This document shows, piece after piece, positions 51,938 through 61,612 of a stretch of DNA of 64,000 nucleotides. Origin of the DNA: Yanghanlia sp047501535 (lineage in GTDB: Bacteria; Pseudomonadota; Gammaproteobacteria; Burkholderiales; Burkholderiaceae_B); contig NZ_JAZDRJ010000007.1 in assembly GCF_047501535.1 (NCBI RefSeq), positions 1 to 64,000 on the forward strand. Reading direction: 5' to 3'. The position numbers and the translations under genes were made by a program. How positions within the stretch are numbered: position 1 is the first letter of the stretch; each line of letters opens with the position of its first letter. Under the pieces are notes generated by a model. It saw only the letters and a program-made list of their open reading frames with translations. It was not told the origin of the DNA and made no database searches.

Positions 51938-52127
51938 GGTTGCTCCTTCGATAGGGGTGAAAACTCAGGCCGTAAAGGCGGGTTAGCGTATAGCCGCATG
52001 GTCAGCATCTGGTTTTATACCAAAGTTGCATTTCCACGAGTTGCTGTTGCCTGAAAAGGGGGGCAAGGGGTGTGGCCTACAATGAGAGGCCCGGCGCCTT
52101 AAGCTGTTGCGCCCAACCCCCTGCAGT

Positions 52128-53036
52128 ATGGCCCGCAATAAAAAACCTGTTCACCGACCCAAACGTCGTACCGCTTCTCGACGCAGCACTCGCTCCCGCA
52201 GCAATCTGGCTCGTTTCCTGAAGGCATTCAGCAGCTCAGCGCTATTAGCGTTTGGCTTAGCGAGTGCCGTTCTGCACCCTCAATGGCGCGATCAGGTCTC
52301 TCTGGCGCCGCTATTGGAACAGTGGGGGTGGCCGCAGCAGACCGTCGCTGCTTTGCCGCCGTCTGCTGGCGCCTATGCCCAGACCCGATTTACGCAGTGC
52401 CGACAGTTCTTCCCTGCGCAAGGCACGCCATTGGTGCCGTCGGGACGGGGTTTGCGCGAGCTGTGTTTTGATGCTTTCGCTATTTTGCACAATGGCGGCA
52501 CGAAAACCCCAGTGTTTGTAGCTCAGCGCCTGAACCGGCGGATGATTCAGCAGGCTCGGGGCGTAGAGCGCCGCGACCGTTTTTATGCTGAAGCGCGCCT
52601 GCCGGCCGCTGAGCGCGCTGTGCTGGCGGATTATCGCAATTCAGGTTATTCGCGCGGCCACATGGCGCCAGCGGGCGATATGCACACGCCACAAGCCATG
52701 GAGCAGAGTTTTTCGCTGGCTAATATGGTGCCGCAGAACCAGGTGCAGAATGCCGGGGCCTGGAACCGCATTGAGCAAGATACCCGTAAATACATTATGC
52801 GGGCTCAGGGCGATGTGTATGTGTTTACCGGGCCCGTTTACAGCGGCGAACCTGCCCGCATTGGACAGGGCAGGGTGGCTGTTCCCGCTTACCTTTACAA
52901 GGTGGTGCACGATGCCCGTACAGGCAGAACCTGGGTGCACTGGCAACCCAACAGCGAGTTGGCGGCAGCAGGGCGGCCTATTAGCTATGAGTCGTTTGTA
53001 CAGCGCACCGGGCTGTATCTGCTGGGAAGGCCCTGA
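52128..53036 (+). CDS. DNA/RNA non-specific endonuclease, membrane-anchored or secreted
   Basis: 302 aa from ATG 52128; a TTG at 52107 would add 7 residues. Residues 2-28 are very basic (RPKRRTASRRSTRSRSN), followed by a hydrophobic segment (LARFLKAFSSSALLAFGLAS), so the protein is exported or anchored. The NUC1/Serratia-nuclease domain covers 125-300, with the active motif YSRGHMAPAGDMHTP (about residue 181) and NMVPQNQVQNAGAWNRIE, which carries the metal Asn. A CCGAACCC-like low-complexity tract lies after the stop. Confidence 0.92.
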   Translation: MARNKKPVHRPKRRTASRRSTRSRSNLARFLKAFSSSALLAFGLASAVLHPQWRDQVSLAPLLEQWGWPQQTVAALPPSAGAYAQTRFTQCRQFFPAQGTPLVPSGRGLRELCFDAFAILHNGGTKTPVFVAQRLNRRMIQQARGVERRDRFYAEARLPAAERAVLADYRNSGYSRGHMAPAGDMHTPQAMEQSFSLANMVPQNQVQNAGAWNRIEQDTRKYIMRAQGDVYVFTGPVYSGEPARIGQGRVAVPAYLYKVVHDARTGRTWVHWQPNSELAAAGRPISYESFVQRTGLYLLGRP

Positions 53037-53126
53037 TGTCCGGCGCCTGATTCCGAGCTCAGGGCCGATCCCAACGTCGATCCCGAACCCGCACGCGAAC
53101 CCGAACACCAACTTCAACCCATAAAT

Positions 53127-53173
53127 AAAAAAGCGCCTCGCCGCTGTATTGCGGCCAAGGCGCCCTTTTTTCT
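53127..53173. terminator. Bidirectional terminator between nuclease and transaminase genes
   Basis: The stem GCGCCT/AGGCGC with an inner CCGC/GCGG has AAAAAA on the left and TTTTTT on the right. It serves the two convergent genes. Confidence 0.88.
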
Positions 53174-53182
53174 AGTTAAGAC

Positions 53183-54532
53183 TTAGGCGATTTCTTTCAG
53201 CGTTTCGCCCACAGCATTGAACAAGCTGTCGAGTTCTTGCGGGCTGCTGGTGAAAGTGGGGCCAAACTGCAGCGTGTCGCCGCCAAAGCGCACGTAAAAG
53301 CCTTTTTCCCACAATTTGAGGCCGGCTTCGTAAGGGCGAATGGCTGGGTCGCCGTCGCGTGCAGCGATTTGGATCGCGCCGCCCAGGCCGCAGTTACGAA
53401 TGTCGATAACGTTGGGACTGCAGCCTTTCAGGCCATGCAGGGCGTTCTCGAAATGAGGGATGAGTTCCGCAGAACGCTGGATCAGGCCATCGCGGTCGAG
53501 CAGGTCGAGCGCAGCAATGCCCGCTGCGCAGGCCACCGGGTGAGCCGAATACGTGTACCCGTGAGGAAATTCGACCATGTGCTCGGGCAAGGACTGATTC
53601 ATGAACGTATCGTAGATCTCGCTGGTAGCCACGACGCCGCCCAGGGGGATGGCGCCGTTGGTGACCTGCTTAGCAATATTCATGATGTCAGGTGTGACAC
53701 CGAAGTACTCGGAGCCGGTCGTGGTGCCCATGCGGCCAAATGCTGTAATGACTTCGTCGAAGATCAGCAAAATGCCGTGCTGATCGCAGATTTCGCGCAG
53801 GCGTTGCAGATAGCCTTTGGGGGGAACCAGCACGCCGGCAGAACCGGACATGGGTTCGACAATGACAGCGGCGATGTTGGAGGCATCGTGCAGTTCAATT
53901 AATTTGAGCAGTTCGTTAGCCAGTTCAACGCCGCCTGTTTCGGCTTGCCCCCGTGTAAAAGCCAGTTCCGGTTGCAGTGTGTGGGGCAGGTGGTCGACAT
54001 CCATGAGCGAACCGAACATCTTGCGGTTGCCGCCAATACCACCCAGGCTGGTGCCGGCGATATTCACACCATGGTAGCCGCGGGCGCGGCCAATGAGCTT
54101 GGTCTTGGCGGGCTGGCCCTTCAGGCGCCAGTAGGCGCGCGCCATTTTCACGGCGGTATCGGCGGCTTCCGAACCGGAATCCGTGAAGAAGACATGGTTC
54201 AGATTGCCCGGCATGAGCGCTGCGATTTTTTCGGCCAACTGGAAAGACAAGGGGTGGCCGAATTGGAAGGCGGGTGAATAGTCGAGCGTGCCAAGCTGCT
54301 TGGACACCGCTTGCTGGATTTCTTCGCGACCGTGGCCGGCGCCACAAGTCCACAGGCCCGAGAGGCTGTCGAAGACCCGGCGGCCCTTGTCGTCGTACAG
54401 CCAGTTGCCTTGGGCACCAACAATAATCCGAGGGTCTTTTTGGAAGGCGCGGTTGGCGCTGAAGGGCATCCAGTGTGAACGAAGATTGAGCGACTCGACC
54501 AGGCCCGCGGGTTGATAAGCAGGAAAGTTCAT
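53183..54532 (-). CDS. Class III aminotransferase (beta-alanine:pyruvate type)
   Basis: A 449-aa PLP enzyme. LVESLNLRSHWMPFSANRAF is the usual N-terminus of omega-amino acid:pyruvate transaminases. GSEAADTAVKMAR binds PLP phosphate (about residue 120), the cofactor Asp is in LLIFDEVITAFGRMG (about 256), and the Schiff-base Lys is in NIAKQVTNGAIPLGG (about 288). It is divergent from a LysR gene with 153 bp between. The close match to the BauA type suggests beta-alanine or a similar omega-amine as substrate. Confidence 0.92.
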   Translation of the reverse strand: MNFPAYQPAGLVESLNLRSHWMPFSANRAFQKDPRIIVGAQGNWLYDDKGRRVFDSLSGLWTCGAGHGREEIQQAVSKQLGTLDYSPAFQFGHPLSFQLAEKIAALMPGNLNHVFFTDSGSEAADTAVKMARAYWRLKGQPAKTKLIGRARGYHGVNIAGTSLGGIGGNRKMFGSLMDVDHLPHTLQPELAFTRGQAETGGVELANELLKLIELHDASNIAAVIVEPMSGSAGVLVPPKGYLQRLREICDQHGILLIFDEVITAFGRMGTTTGSEYFGVTPDIMNIAKQVTNGAIPLGGVVATSEIYDTFMNQSLPEHMVEFPHGYTYSAHPVACAAGIAALDLLDRDGLIQRSAELIPHFENALHGLKGCSPNVIDIRNCGLGGAIQIAARDGDPAIRPYEAGLKLWEKGFYVRFGGDTLQFGPTFTSSPQELDSLFNAVGETLKEIA

Positions 54533-54685
54533 GAGTGTCTCCGAAAGGCGGTGAATGGGGAGGCAGTGGGGCCGTATGCGGCCACTTGTGGAAGGCAGTT
54601 TCCTTTATAGGCTTTTCATTATGCAAAATATTATGCGTAAGTAAAATAGCTATTTATTCAAGCATGCTTATGGGAAAACTCACCT

Positions 54686-55600
54686 ATGAGAAAAAACCTG
54701 CTCGCCCAAGTCACCGACTTCGACCTGCGTTTGCTGCGGGTGTTTCGCACGGTGGCCGAATATGGCAGTTTTGCGGCGGCCGAAAGCGCACTGGGAATCA
54801 CCCGCTCGGCCATCAGCCTGCATATGAGCGACCTTGAAAAACGCCTGGGCATGCGTTTATGCCAGCGTGGCAGGGCGGGGTTCGCGCTAACCGATCAGGG
54901 GCGTGAGGTGCTGAGGGCCAGTGCTGCTGTGATGGGGGCGATTGAGGATTTCCGCAGCGAAATCAACTTGATGCACCAGCGCTTGCGAGGTGAACTGAAC
55001 ATCGGCCTGATGAACAACCTTGTCACCCAACCGCGCATGCGCATTACCTCGGCCTTGCGTGAACTGCGGCGCCAAAGCCAGGAGGTGCAAATCCACATCA
55101 GCATGAGCACGCCAGGGGAAATCGAGCGAGGGCTTTTTGACGGTCGCCTGCATGTGGGGGCCTTGCCTCTGACCAACCGGCTCAGCGGCCTGGACTACCA
55201 CCCGCTGTATGACGAACGTTCCCTGCTTTACTGCAGCCGCGACCACCCCCTGTTTAGTCAGGTGGCCGAAGTCGACGCCAACCAGGTGGCAGGCACGCCG
55301 GCTGTCGTGCCGACCTACCGCCTGAGTGCGGAAGCGCTGGATTTACACCGGAGCCTGTCGTGCGTTGCCAAGGCAACTGACCGCGAGGCCATTGCCTTTT
55401 TGATTCTGACGGGGGAATACATTGGTTTTCTACCCGACCATTATGCGGCCGGCTGGGTTGAAAAAGGCATGATGGCGGCCATCATGCCTGAACAAATGAA
55501 TTTTCTTGTGGCGATTGCCGCCGTCACGCGAACGGGGCGACGGCAGAATCTTGTGGTGGATCGGTTTCTTGAGGAACTGCTAGAGCAAACTCAGGCTTGA
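54686..55600 (+). CDS. LysR-family transcriptional regulator
   Basis: A 304-aa LTTR. The N-terminal wHTH (VTDFDLRLLRVFRTVAEYGS, then ITRSAISLHMSDLEKRLG) is at residues 8-65, and the effector domain at 90-300. It is divergent from the transaminase gene; the spacer contains two TTATGC direct repeats (54619-54624 and 54631-54636) that could be part of its operator. Its last 10 bases overlap the AhpD-like gene on the other strand. Confidence 0.93.
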   Translation: MRKNLLAQVTDFDLRLLRVFRTVAEYGSFAAAESALGITRSAISLHMSDLEKRLGMRLCQRGRAGFALTDQGREVLRASAAVMGAIEDFRSEINLMHQRLRGELNIGLMNNLVTQPRMRITSALRELRRQSQEVQIHISMSTPGEIERGLFDGRLHVGALPLTNRLSGLDYHPLYDERSLLYCSRDHPLFSQVAEVDANQVAGTPAVVPTYRLSAEALDLHRSLSCVAKATDREAIAFLILTGEYIGFLPDHYAAGWVEKGMMAAIMPEQMNFLVAIAAVTRTGRRQNLVVDRFLEELLEQTQA

Positions 55601-55938
55601 GCGCTAGCAAATTCATTAAACGCTTCCATGGCGTTGGCGGCATACATCACGGAAGGACCGCCGCCCATATACATGGCCACACCCAGCATTTCCTGAATTT
55701 CTTCCTGGGTGGCGCCCAAACGCACGAGCTCTTTGGCATGGAAACCGATGCACGGGTCGCAGCGAATGGCGACACCGATAGCCAGCGCAATAAGCTCTTT
55801 GGTTTTTGTGTCCAGAGCGCCTTCTGCGTTTGCGGCCTTACTCATGGCGCCAAACGCCTGCATGACTTCAGGCACGCCCTTGCGTACGGGAGCAAGGTTG
55901 GTTTTGATGTTCTCGGTCAATTCAGTGTAGCGGGACAT
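55591..55938 (-). CDS. Carboxymuconolactone decarboxylase / AhpD-like protein
   Basis: A 115-aa all-helical CMD-domain protein. The redox CxxC is in RCDPCIGFHAKELV (about residues 60-63), with the usual nearby His. Such proteins act as alkylhydroperoxidase partners or are of unknown role. The ATG 55938 has CTGGAAGAA upstream. It is convergent with the LysR gene. Confidence 0.92.
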   Translation of the reverse strand: MSRYTELTENIKTNLAPVRKGVPEVMQAFGAMSKAANAEGALDTKTKELIALAIGVAIRCDPCIGFHAKELVRLGATQEEIQEMLGVAMYMGGGPSVMYAANAMEAFNEFASAQA

Positions 55939-56248
55939 GTTTCTTCCAGGTTAAGTGAAAAACATCATTATATTAGAACCGACTAATTAATTGGTTGATG
56001 TTTAAGGTGTGCAAGGTGAGTAAGCGTGGTACACCAGCAGCGGTGATACCGCCGGAGTGTCTTGATACTTGCGTATGAGCCAGGTGGGACACCGGAAATG
56101 TTGTGCTTAAAATGGCGCATAATAAATAAGAATGTGTGCTGTGCCGGAGGTGGCGTGCGGCGCAGTTTTTCGACCATGAGAATAAGAACAGTGTGGGGAA
56201 TGCCGTGAATCTGGCGCGGATCGCTCTCTACTAGGGAAGGAGGGGCCC
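55939..56248. other. Intergenic region between AhpD-like gene and lrgA
   Basis: 310 bp. It should contain the promoters of both divergent units. I see no protein gene and no convincing -35/-10 pair. The only small frame (55983-56177, minus strand) lacks an SD and known motifs. Confidence 0.45.
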
Positions 56249-56581
56249 ATGATAGGGGGCTTGATCAAGCTTCTGGCATTTCAGGTTGCCGGTGAAGCCT
56301 TTGTGTTTGCCTTGTCTTTGCCAATTCCCGGCGCAGTGGTCGGCATGGCTCTGCTGTTTTTCTACTTAGTGATCAGGGGCCGAGAAGACGCCGAACTCGA
56401 TACCTTCACCGCCGCCTTCCTTAAGCACCTCAGCCTGCTTTTCATTCCCGCTGCTGTAGGCATTGTGGCGCACCTGGATCGCATCGTCGACGAATGGCTG
56501 GCAATTGCTATCGCCTTGGTGGTTGCTACAGCCGCAGCCATCGCCGCTACAGCGGCGACAGTCAAGTTTCTGAAACGGTAA
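56249..56581 (+). CDS. lrgA: CidA/LrgA family holin-like protein
   Basis: A 110-aa protein with four hydrophobic helices. LPIPGAVVGMALLFFYL is the family signature (about residue 25), and HLSLLFIPAAVGIVAH follows. In Gram-positives LrgA opposes murein hydrolase release; in proteobacteria LrgAB-like pairs may export small metabolites. GGGAAGGAGG precedes the ATG. It is the first gene of a four-gene unit. Confidence 0.92.
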   Translation: MIGGLIKLLAFQVAGEAFVFALSLPIPGAVVGMALLFFYLVIRGREDAELDTFTAAFLKHLSLLFIPAAVGIVAHLDRIVDEWLAIAIALVVATAAAIAATAATVKFLKR

Positions 56582-56591
56582 GGAGGGCGCC

Positions 56592-57302
56592 TTGGAACTC
56601 CTTCAGCATATTGCCGGCTTGCCGATTACCTGGCTGCTGGCTACCTTGGTGGCTTACCGGCTGGCGCTTGCCGTGCATCAACGTTCCGGCCACAGCGCCT
56701 GGCTGCATCCGGTGGCTGTAGCAACGCTGCTTCTGGTGGTGGTGCTGTTGGTGGGCGGCATTGATTACGACACTTATTTTTCAGGTGGGCGTTACATACA
56801 TATTTTGCTTGGGCCTGCCACCGTCGCCTTGGCCGTCCCCCTTTACCATCAACTGGCACGTTTACAGCGTGATTGGCCGGCATTGCTGGCCGGGGCGCTT
56901 GTCGGTTCCGCCGTGGCGGTAGCGGCCGCCATGGCTCTGGCCGGGTGGTTCGGGGCATCACAAGCCACCGTGATTTCCATGGCGGCCAAATCCGTTACCA
57001 TGCCAATAGCTATTGGCCTGACCGAAAAACTCGGCGGCGTGGTATCGCTGACTTCCGCCATGGTGATGCTGACCGGTATTCTGGGCGGGGCCATCACCCA
57101 ACCCCTGCTTGCGCTCATGCGTATTCGCGAGGCTCATGTGGTCGGCTTCACCCTGGGGGTGGTAGCCCATGGCATTGGTACGGCGCGGGCCATGCAGGGC
57201 GGGCAGGAAATGGGCGCTTTCGCCGGGCTGGCCATGGGTTTGGCGGGGTTGCTGACCGCTGTTCTCGTTCCCTTATGCCTGCGCCTGGTTGGGTTTATTT
57301 AG
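56592..57302 (+). CDS. lrgB: LrgB family membrane protein
   Basis: A 236-aa partner of LrgA, with about seven helices. The conserved blocks are IHILLGPATVALAVPLY, AAKSVTMPIAIGLTEKLGG and VVAHGIGTARAM. The start is TTG 56592, supported by AAGGAGG 8 bases upstream; no ATG fits. The gap to lrgA is 10 bp. The pirin gene follows by 18 bp. Confidence 0.94.
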   Translation: MELLQHIAGLPITWLLATLVAYRLALAVHQRSGHSAWLHPVAVATLLLVVVLLVGGIDYDTYFSGGRYIHILLGPATVALAVPLYHQLARLQRDWPALLAGALVGSAVAVAAAMALAGWFGASQATVISMAAKSVTMPIAIGLTEKLGGVVSLTSAMVMLTGILGGAITQPLLALMRIREAHVVGFTLGVVAHGIGTARAMQGGQEMGAFAGLAMGLAGLLTAVLVPLCLRLVGFI

Positions 57303-57320
57303 AGATTCTGGAGGCGGGGC

Positions 57321-58193
57321 ATGCAATTCATTGACTTACGTAAGGCAGAGCTTGGAGCTGGGTTTACTGTTGGGCGAGCCTTGCCCACGCGTGAACGCCG
57401 CCTGATTGGTGCCTGGTGCTTTCTCGATCACTTGGGGCCGGTAGAGTTACGCGGCAATGCCGGCATGCATGTCGAAGCCCACCCGCACACCTGTTTGCAG
57501 ACCTTCACCTGGATGATGGAAGGCGAGATCCTGCATCGTGACAGCCTGGGTTCCGAACAAGTCGTGCGCCCCGGTGAGGTCAACCTCATGACAGCGGGGC
57601 GGGGCATTGCCCACACCGAGGACTCATTACAGGGCGAGCGCCTGCACGCGGCACAGCTTTGGATTGCGCTGCCCGAGGAACACGCCGATATTGAGCCGGC
57701 TTTCAACCACTACCCCGAACTGCCCAGATGGTCGCACCAAAATATTGAATGCACGCTGCTGGTAGGCGAGTTTGAAGGGAAGCAGGCGCCTGCCCGCGTC
57801 TATACGCCGCTGGTGGGGTTAGATTTGCATGCGCATAAAGAAGGCCGCATGGAGCTGCCGTTGCGCCCTGATTTCGAATACGGGCTCTTACCATTGCAAG
57901 GCAATGTAAGTATCAATAATGTAGACATTAATGATGGCAAGTTTGTGTATCTGGAGCCCGGTGGCGCTACCTTGGATCTCTCCTTCTCAGTTGATACCCG
58001 CTGTCTGCTGATCGGAGGCGAACCGTTTCCCGCCACTATTAGTATGTGGTGGAACTTTGTCGCCCACAGCCGCGAATACATTAATCAGGCTTACCAAGAT
58101 TGGCAGTCGGGTTCAAACCGTTTTCCGCCAGTGCCGGGAGCGACACACCGCCTTGATTCTCCGCGCCCGGCATGGCTGCCCGCCACACCTTAA
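57321..58193 (+). CDS. Pirin family protein
   Basis: A 290-aa bicupin. Metal-site His and Glu residues are in HVEAHPHTCLQTFTWMMEGE (about residues 52-71) and TAGRGIAHTED (about 91-101). Some pirins have quercetinase activity; most are uncharacterised. It lies between lrgB and the PaaY-like gene, same strand, short gaps, so it is in their operon. A GGAGG SD lies 10 bases before ATG 57321. Confidence 0.92.
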   Translation: MQFIDLRKAELGAGFTVGRALPTRERRLIGAWCFLDHLGPVELRGNAGMHVEAHPHTCLQTFTWMMEGEILHRDSLGSEQVVRPGEVNLMTAGRGIAHTEDSLQGERLHAAQLWIALPEEHADIEPAFNHYPELPRWSHQNIECTLLVGEFEGKQAPARVYTPLVGLDLHAHKEGRMELPLRPDFEYGLLPLQGNVSINNVDINDGKFVYLEPGGATLDLSFSVDTRCLLIGGEPFPATISMWWNFVAHSREYINQAYQDWQSGSNRFPPVPGATHRLDSPRPAWLPATP

Positions 58194-58218
58194 TACCTAT
58201 ATAACTGGAGACATTTTC

Positions 58219-58809
58219 ATGCTGAAGGTCTATGCCATAGATGGCATTACACCGGTGGTTGATCCCACTGCTTTTGTGCATCCCACTGCGGTGCTGATCG
58301 GCGATGTCATTATCGGGCCGGGCGTATACGTGGGCCCATTGGCATCACTGCGTGGCGATTTTGGCCGCATCATCATGAAGGCGGGCAGCAACATTCAGGA
58401 TTCCTGCGTCATTCATGGCACGCACCGACAAGATACCGTGGTCGAAGAAGATGGCCATATCGGCCACGCAGCAGTGCTTCACGGTTGCCACATCGGCCGT
58501 AATGTTCTGGTCGGTATGAATGCCGTGGTGATGGATGGTGCAGTGGTGGGCGAAGGCAGCATTATTGGGGCCATGGCTTTTGTGAAAGTGGGCATGGATA
58601 TTCCGCCCCGTAGTTTGGTAACGGGGGCTCCTGCCACCATACGGGGGGAAGTTAGCGACGAACGCATCGCCCGCAAACATTACGGCACCCGGATGTATCA
58701 GCGTTTAGCCCAGCGTTGCTTAAGCACCATGCAGGCCGTTGAGCCGCTACGAGAAGTCGAGCCGGACCGCGCCCACCTGACGCGGGAGCTGATCCAGCCG
58801 CTGGATTAA
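58219..58809 (+). CDS. PaaY/CaiE-like gamma-carbonic-anhydrase-fold protein
   Basis: A 196-aa left-handed beta-helix with hexapeptide repeats (VDPTAFVHPTAVLIGDVIIG). Zn-ligand His residues appear in CVIHGTHRQDT and GHIGHAAVLHGCHIG. The length equals PaaY, a thioesterase of the phenylacetate pathway. No paa gene cluster is in the window, so the role is uncertain. CTGGAG precedes ATG 58219; a frame start at 58057 lies inside the pirin gene. Confidence 0.9.
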   Translation: MLKVYAIDGITPVVDPTAFVHPTAVLIGDVIIGPGVYVGPLASLRGDFGRIIMKAGSNIQDSCVIHGTHRQDTVVEEDGHIGHAAVLHGCHIGRNVLVGMNAVVMDGAVVGEGSIIGAMAFVKVGMDIPPRSLVTGAPATIRGEVSDERIARKHYGTRMYQRLAQRCLSTMQAVEPLREVEPDRAHLTRELIQPLD

Positions 58810-58872
58810 CCTTGGGTGCGCCTGCGACCATGGCAGGCGGCGCCATTACACTGCCGCGGCCGCAGCTCGAAC

Positions 58873-60033
58873 TCAGTCAAAGATATCGCCATTTAACAAA
58901 ATGGAGCGATCCACCTGTTGAATGTCAGTGCGGCCGCAGAACGCCATGGTGACGTCCAGTTCCTTGGCGATAATTTCCAGGCAGCGCAGCACGCCGGCTT
59001 CGCCCATTGCACCCAGGGCATACAAGAACGCACGGCCTATCATGGTGCCTTTCGCTCCAAGGGCGGTGGCGCGCAGGACATCCTGGCCCGAACGGATGCC
59101 GCCATCCACCCAGACTTCGATGTCCTTGCCCACGGCGTGTACGACTCGGGGCAAGGCCGAGATGGAAGAGGGGGCCCCATCTAACTGACGGCCGCCGTGG
59201 TTGGAAATAATAATGGCGTCAGCGCCAGACTCCACCGCCAGGCGGGCGTCTTCCGGTTCCATAATGCCCTTGAGCACCAGCTTGCCGCCCCAGCGTTTTT
59301 TAATCCATTCCAGGTCGGCCCAGTTCAGGCTGGGGTCGAATTGTTCGGCTGTCCAGGAAGCCAGCGACGAGACATCTGTGACGTTTTTAGCGTGACCAAC
59401 GATGTTGCCGAAGCTGCGGCGGTGTGTGCCCCACATGTTCAGGCACCACCGTGGTTTGGTGGCCAGATTAATCAGGTTGGCTAGAGTGGGTTTCGGAGGC
59501 GTGGTCAGGCCGTTCTTGATGTCCTTATGGCGTTGCCCCAACACTTGCAGGTCGAGCGTAAGCACTAGCGCTGAACAGTTGGCCGCCTTGGCACGGTCGA
59601 TCAGGCGTTCCATGAAGTCGCGGTCGCGCATCACGTAAAGCTGAAACCAAAAAGGTTTGTGGGTGTGAGCCGCAATGTCTTCAATCGAGCAGATGCTCAT
59701 GGTGGACAAGGTGAAAGGCACACCGAATTTTTCAGCGGCGCGCGCCGCCAAAATTTCCCCATCTGCGTGTTGCATGCCCGTCAGGCCGGTGGGTGCCAGT
59801 GCGACCGGCATGGCCACGTGCTCACCCACCATGGTGGTGCGCAGGTTACGCTGTGCAATGTCTACCGCCACCCGCTGGCGGAACTTCAGCTTGTGGAAAT
59901 CTTCTTCATTCGACCTGTACGTGCCTTCCGTCCACGAGCCCGAATCGGCGTAGTCGTAGAACATACGGGGTACGCGTCGCACGGCCAGCTTGCGGAAATC
60001 CTCTACGCAGGTGATCTGTTGGGGTTTAGGCAA
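58873..60033 (-). CDS. lldD: FMN-dependent L-lactate dehydrogenase (LldD-like)
   Basis: A 386-aa TIM-barrel hydroxyacid oxidase that feeds electrons to quinone. YDYADSGSWTEGTYRSNEED (about residue 25), ALAPTGLTGMQHADGE (FMN site), LVLKGIMEPEDA (Lys) and ISNHGGRQLDGAPS (catalytic His and Arg) are all present. I start at TTG 60033 because AGGAG lies 6 bases upstream and the length then fits; the frame runs to 60255 but that part is foreign to the family. The P450 gene is upstream on the same strand. Confidence 0.93.
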   Translation of the reverse strand: MPKPQQITCVEDFRKLAVRRVPRMFYDYADSGSWTEGTYRSNEEDFHKLKFRQRVAVDIAQRNLRTTMVGEHVAMPVALAPTGLTGMQHADGEILAARAAEKFGVPFTLSTMSICSIEDIAAHTHKPFWFQLYVMRDRDFMERLIDRAKAANCSALVLTLDLQVLGQRHKDIKNGLTTPPKPTLANLINLATKPRWCLNMWGTHRRSFGNIVGHAKNVTDVSSLASWTAEQFDPSLNWADLEWIKKRWGGKLVLKGIMEPEDARLAVESGADAIIISNHGGRQLDGAPSSISALPRVVHAVGKDIEVWVDGGIRSGQDVLRATALGAKGTMIGRAFLYALGAMGEAGVLRCLEIIAKELDVTMAFCGRTDIQQVDRSILLNGDIFD

Positions 60034-60184
60034 AGGAAGTCTCCTGTATATTTTGCGGGAGCGACTATGCACCCGATTTTCAATGTGCCAGATTATGACC
60101 GAAGAAGGCACACGAAGAAACCTTTGCCGATTGCGGCAAGCGCTGCGAACCATATCGCAGGCCTGCCTGAAACCCGTCTGAGGC

Positions 60185-61441
60185 TTAACGCAGGGTGATA
60201 AAGAGCGAAGAAAAACCGCTGCCCGGGTAGATGGCCTTGGTGGGGGCTGAGTCATCGCTCAGCGCCCACCACTGGGTTCCCGACAGTAAAGCGTTCATAA
60301 CTGCCAGAAGTTCCAGCCGGGCCAAGGGAGCGCCGGGGCAAACATGTACGCCTGCGCCATACAGCAGGTTGAGCGCCGGGTCGCGGTCGAGACGGAATTC
60401 ATCAGGGTCGCCAAAGACGGCCTCATCGCGGTTGGCCGAAGCCCACAACACAGCTAAGCGGGTGCCCGCAGGAAGCGTGTGGCCTGCCAGCTCGATTTCG
60501 CGGGTGGTGATGCGGCGATTCATGATGAGGGGCGCATGAATGCGCAGGATTTCATCAATCGCCGCCGGGAGATCGGCCGGGTTGTCACGCAGGTGCTGCT
60601 GGATAGCGGGGTGATCTGCAAGGTAATGCACCAAAATGCCCACCGATGCTGCAATGGTGCCCAGCTCGCCCACCGTCCAGTTGCGCAGGATGCTGGTGAT
60701 TTCTTCGTCCGTCAGCAGGCGGCCCAAGGAATCGTTGCGTAACAGATGGGTGGTGATGTCGTCGGGGGCGGCAGCGCCCGCTTCACGCCGTGCAGCGAGA
60801 AGATCTTTTATATATTGGTCGAACTCCTGAGCCACGCTTTCCTGAGCCTCGCGGTCGCGAGACATGGTGGCTGCCTGGTTTTTCAATGTCCACAGGCGCA
60901 AAGGTTCATGCAGCGCCGCCGGCCAGCCCAGCCAGGCGCACTGAATGCGCAGAGCAAAGATCTGCGCGAATTCGCTAATCAGCTCGATGTCGGCCTGGCG
61001 GGGTAATTGAGCAACCAGTTCAGCCGCAATTCCGCGGCATTCTGGTTCAAAAGCCTCCATATGAGCTTGATCGAAATACGGCTCTATCAGTCGGCGGAAA
61101 GGCGTGTGTTCGGGCGGATCCATGCCGTTGGGCACAGAAGGGTAACGGGAAACCGCACTACTGAAGGTTTCATGGTCTTCAACCACGCGCAGAACGTCTG
61201 CATGCCGAAACACCGTGGTGTAGCCATACGGGCTTTGCGCCAACGGGCAAGATTGCCGCATTGCATCGTAAGAGGCGATTTGATCGCGCTGTACGGATTC
61301 CGAACGCGGATCCCATTGAGGAATTCCCGCACCGTTACTGGATGTCGTTTCGATGGGACAGGGTGCCGGCCTGCTTGAAGGTGAATCCGCAACATCGTGA
61401 GCGGTTGAGGAATCCTGGTCAAGGTGAGGGGGCTGACTCAT
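60185..61441 (-). CDS. Cytochrome P450, atypical I-helix
   Basis: A 418-aa soluble bacterial P450. ATG 61441 has GGAGAAG upstream; the frame extends to 61525 without support. The haem Cys is in LLYGAGVHVCPGAPLAR (about residue 366). ExxR is in DEILRIHAP (about 297). The I-helix reads WTVGELGTIAASVG where most P450s have AGxD/ET-T/S: the acid-alcohol pair is missing. Oxygen activation may therefore rely on the substrate or use peroxide. No ferredoxin partner gene is next to it. The lldD gene is 151 bp downstream. Confidence 0.92.
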   Translation of the reverse strand: MSQPPHLDQDSSTAHDVADSPSSRPAPCPIETTSSNGAGIPQWDPRSESVQRDQIASYDAMRQSCPLAQSPYGYTTVFRHADVLRVVEDHETFSSAVSRYPSVPNGMDPPEHTPFRRLIEPYFDQAHMEAFEPECRGIAAELVAQLPRQADIELISEFAQIFALRIQCAWLGWPAALHEPLRLWTLKNQAATMSRDREAQESVAQEFDQYIKDLLAARREAGAAAPDDITTHLLRNDSLGRLLTDEEITSILRNWTVGELGTIAASVGILVHYLADHPAIQQHLRDNPADLPAAIDEILRIHAPLIMNRRITTREIELAGHTLPAGTRLAVLWASANRDEAVFGDPDEFRLDRDPALNLLYGAGVHVCPGAPLARLELLAVMNALLSGTQWWALSDDSAPTKAIYPGSGFSSLFITLR

Positions 61442-61612
61442 GACTGCTTCTCCGTGGGTAATGTCATATGCCGACCGGCATGGGGAGACACAGCATTTCA
61501 GTGTAGAGCGGTAAGCAGCGCACACCCCTTAAAACCATGGCGGACATGTGCTTATTGATGTTTTGGGAATCGGTTTGGGCAGTCTTAATTAGCTCATAAA
61601 ACTAGTGAGTTT

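Noticed and set aside
60034..60255. An N-terminal extension of the lactate dehydrogenase
   Set aside because: The extra 74 residues do not look like the family, contain no signal peptide, and the TTG at 60033 has a good SD.
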